Shown here piece by piece: positions 62,756-64,000 of a stretch of DNA of 64,000 nt. The notes beneath the pieces were generated by a model that worked only from the letters and a program-made list of their open reading frames with translations, ran no database searches and was not told the origin of the DNA. The DNA lies in the NCBI GenBank assembly GCA_964369385.1, contig CAYJEY010000001.1, positions 124,001 through 188,000 of the forward strand, in the 5' to 3' direction. How positions within the stretch are numbered: position 1 is the first letter of the stretch; each line of letters begins with the position of its first letter. The position numbers were made by a program, and so were the translations under genes. The stretch comes from CALVGQ01 sp964369385. Lineage in GTDB: Bacteria > Bacillota_I > Bacilli_A > Erysipelotrichales > Erysipelotrichaceae.

Positions 62756-64000
62756 GTCAAACAGTTGTACCAGTATCAAGATTAGTTCAGTATTTAAAAC
62801 GTAAATTAGATAGCGATAATCATATTCAAAGGATATTTGTGCAAGGTGAAATTTCTAATTTCACAAATCATCGAAGTGGCCATTGGTATTTTACTTTAAA
62901 GGATGCCACTTCGCGTATTTCATGCGTGATGTTTCAAACTTATGCAAAAACTTGTCGTCGTATTCCAAAAGAAGGCGAACAAGTTATTGTATGTGCTAAT
63001 ACTTCATTATTTGAATCAAGTGGACAGCTACAGCTATATGTTGTTTCAATTCAAGTAGATGGATTAGGTGATTTACATCAACGTTATGAAATTTTAAAAA
63101 ATCAATTGGCAAATGAAGGTTTATTTGCTAAAGAACATAAAAAAAACATCCCAAATTATCCAAATCGAATTTGTTTGATTTGTGGAGCAAATACAGCTGC
63201 TAGAGAAGATGTTATGAGTACAATTGGTCGTCGTTGGCCACTTTGTGAAGTCATTGAATATCATACACTAGTCCAAGGAGATCAGGCTGCAGGACAAATT
63301 ATAACGGCTTTAAAGAAGTGTGATGATATTAACGCTGATGTCATTTTGCTTGTGCGAGGTGGGGGATCTATTGAAGATTTATGGGCCTTTAATGATGAAA
63401 AATTAGCACGAGCAATTTATCAATGTAATACACCAATTGTTGTAGGTGTTGGTCATGAAGTAGATGTAACAATTGCTGATTATGTAGCTGACTTAAGAGC
63501 TCCTACACCCACAGGAGCAGCAGAGCTTGTAACTCCCTCTATTGAGGACGAGATAGAAAATATTGAACAATTTAAACAGCGTATGATTGCAATGTTGTAT
63601 CAAAGGTTGATCGTTCAACGTAAGCAGCTTCAGTATCTTCAACAACATCACGTATTTACAAGTCCTCAAACACTTTTTCAAATGCAGTGGATGAAGCTTG
63701 ATTATTTTAGTTCTAAATTAGAGAATAAAGCTCATCAAATGATAACGAAACGGCATGAGTTTGAACAATTAAAAGAGCGGATGATTAATCAAATCCGAAG
63801 TCGAAATGCAGTAATGTCTCATTCTTTGAGTATTAAGAAGCAGTTATTAAAACAACAAATGAGTGCGCAGTTAGTTCAAAAAAGAGAAAATTTTATGAAA
63901 CAAGTGTTAATGTTGGATGCATATTCACCATTAAAAAGCTTAGTTAGAGGATATAGCCTTGTATATCAATCAGATGAATTGGTTATTGAGGCGGCTCAAG
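62752..64000 (+). CDS. xseA: Exodeoxyribonuclease VII large subunit (3' end outside window)
   Basis: Open from ATG 62752 to the last base, ~416 residues, so the C-terminus is cut by the window edge. The N-terminal OB-fold includes VQGEISNFTNHRSGHWYFTL. The catalytic domain has VLLVRGGGSIEDLWAFNDE and VGVGHEVDVTIADYVADLRA followed by PTPTGAAEL. A long coiled-coil region follows ~residue 280. With XseB it degrades single-stranded DNA. Follows nusB by ATGA overlap; xseB is expected next. Confidence 0.95.
   Translation, partial: MSQTVVPVSRLVQYLKRKLDSDNHIQRIFVQGEISNFTNHRSGHWYFTLKDATSRISCVMFQTYAKTCRRIPKEGEQVIVCANTSLFESSGQLQLYVVSIQVDGLGDLHQRYEILKNQLANEGLFAKEHKKNIPNYPNRICLICGANTAAREDVMSTIGRRWPLCEVIEYHTLVQGDQAAGQIITALKKCDDINADVILLVRGGGSIEDLWAFNDEKLARAIYQCNTPIVVGVGHEVDVTIADYVADLRAPTPTGAAELVTPSIEDEIENIEQFKQRMIAMLYQRLIVQRKQLQYLQQHHVFTSPQTLFQMQWMKLDYFSSKLENKAHQMITKRHEFEQLKERMINQIRSRNAVMSHSLSIKKQLLKQQMSAQLVQKRENFMKQVLMLDAYSPLKSLVRGYSLVYQSDELVIEAAQ

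Overview
The window is AT-rich chromosomal DNA from a spore-forming Bacillota (Firmicutes). The placement rests on gene content: a dacF-spoIIAA-spoIIAB-sigF-spoVAC-spoVAD-spoVAE-spoVAF block, yqfC/yqfD, two T-box leaders, lipoproteins and Gram-positive style ribosome binding sites. An Erysipelotrichia- or Turicibacter-like lineage is a guess from gene order and protein style; no rRNA gene is present to test it. TGA is used as a normal stop, for example at the ends of spoVAC and spoVAE. No tRNA, rRNA, IS element or CRISPR array was seen.

Layout. 1-13.1 kb: the end of an RND pump with a TetR regulator, an ABC exporter, a pyridoxal-type kinase, a T-box-controlled methionine ABC importer (metNIQ), a CNNM/CorC-type Mg transporter with a long leader, a hydrolase, a MATE pump and a NusG-II/Gx-transporter pair. 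13.2-25.6 kb: an oxidoreductase, T-box-leuS, a VanZ-like protein, the sporulation block and scpA-scpB. 25.7-28.6 kb: a probable spore-surface protein and a three-gene cassette of membrane protein, Ig-like repeat protein and M23 peptidase with SH3-like repeats. 28.6-32.4 kb: purC-purF-purB behind a purine-type riboswitch whose P2 loop is enlarged. 32.4-35.2 kb: an accessory island with a restriction-endonuclease-like gene broken by an in-frame TGA, an unrecognised 380-aa protein and a NERD nuclease-like protein. 35.2-50.2 kb: purA, a two-component system, rubrerythrin, MATE, MBL-fold protein, lipid kinase, DEAD-box helicase, a divergent FtsA-like gene with ftsZ, and small metabolic genes. 50.3-64 kb: pheA, gmk, rsmE, mtaB, murE, deoC, rpsU, yqfC-yqfD-phoH, a PhoPR-like pair, nusB and the start of xseA.

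How the genes work together. The sporulation block encodes the forespore switch (SpoIIAA/SpoIIAB/SigF) followed by the dipicolinate channel genes, which have their own sigma-G-like promoter. Purine synthesis appears to be tuned by guanine sensing. Methionine uptake and LeuRS are tuned by tRNA charging. Strong hairpins, many shared by convergent genes, cut the window into short transcription units.

Best candidates for something new are the 32.4-35.2 kb nuclease cassette, the enlarged-loop purine riboswitch with a small ORF running into its terminator, the 26-28.6 kb lysis/spore-like cassette, and the FtsA homologue whose nucleotide-binding motifs look eroded.
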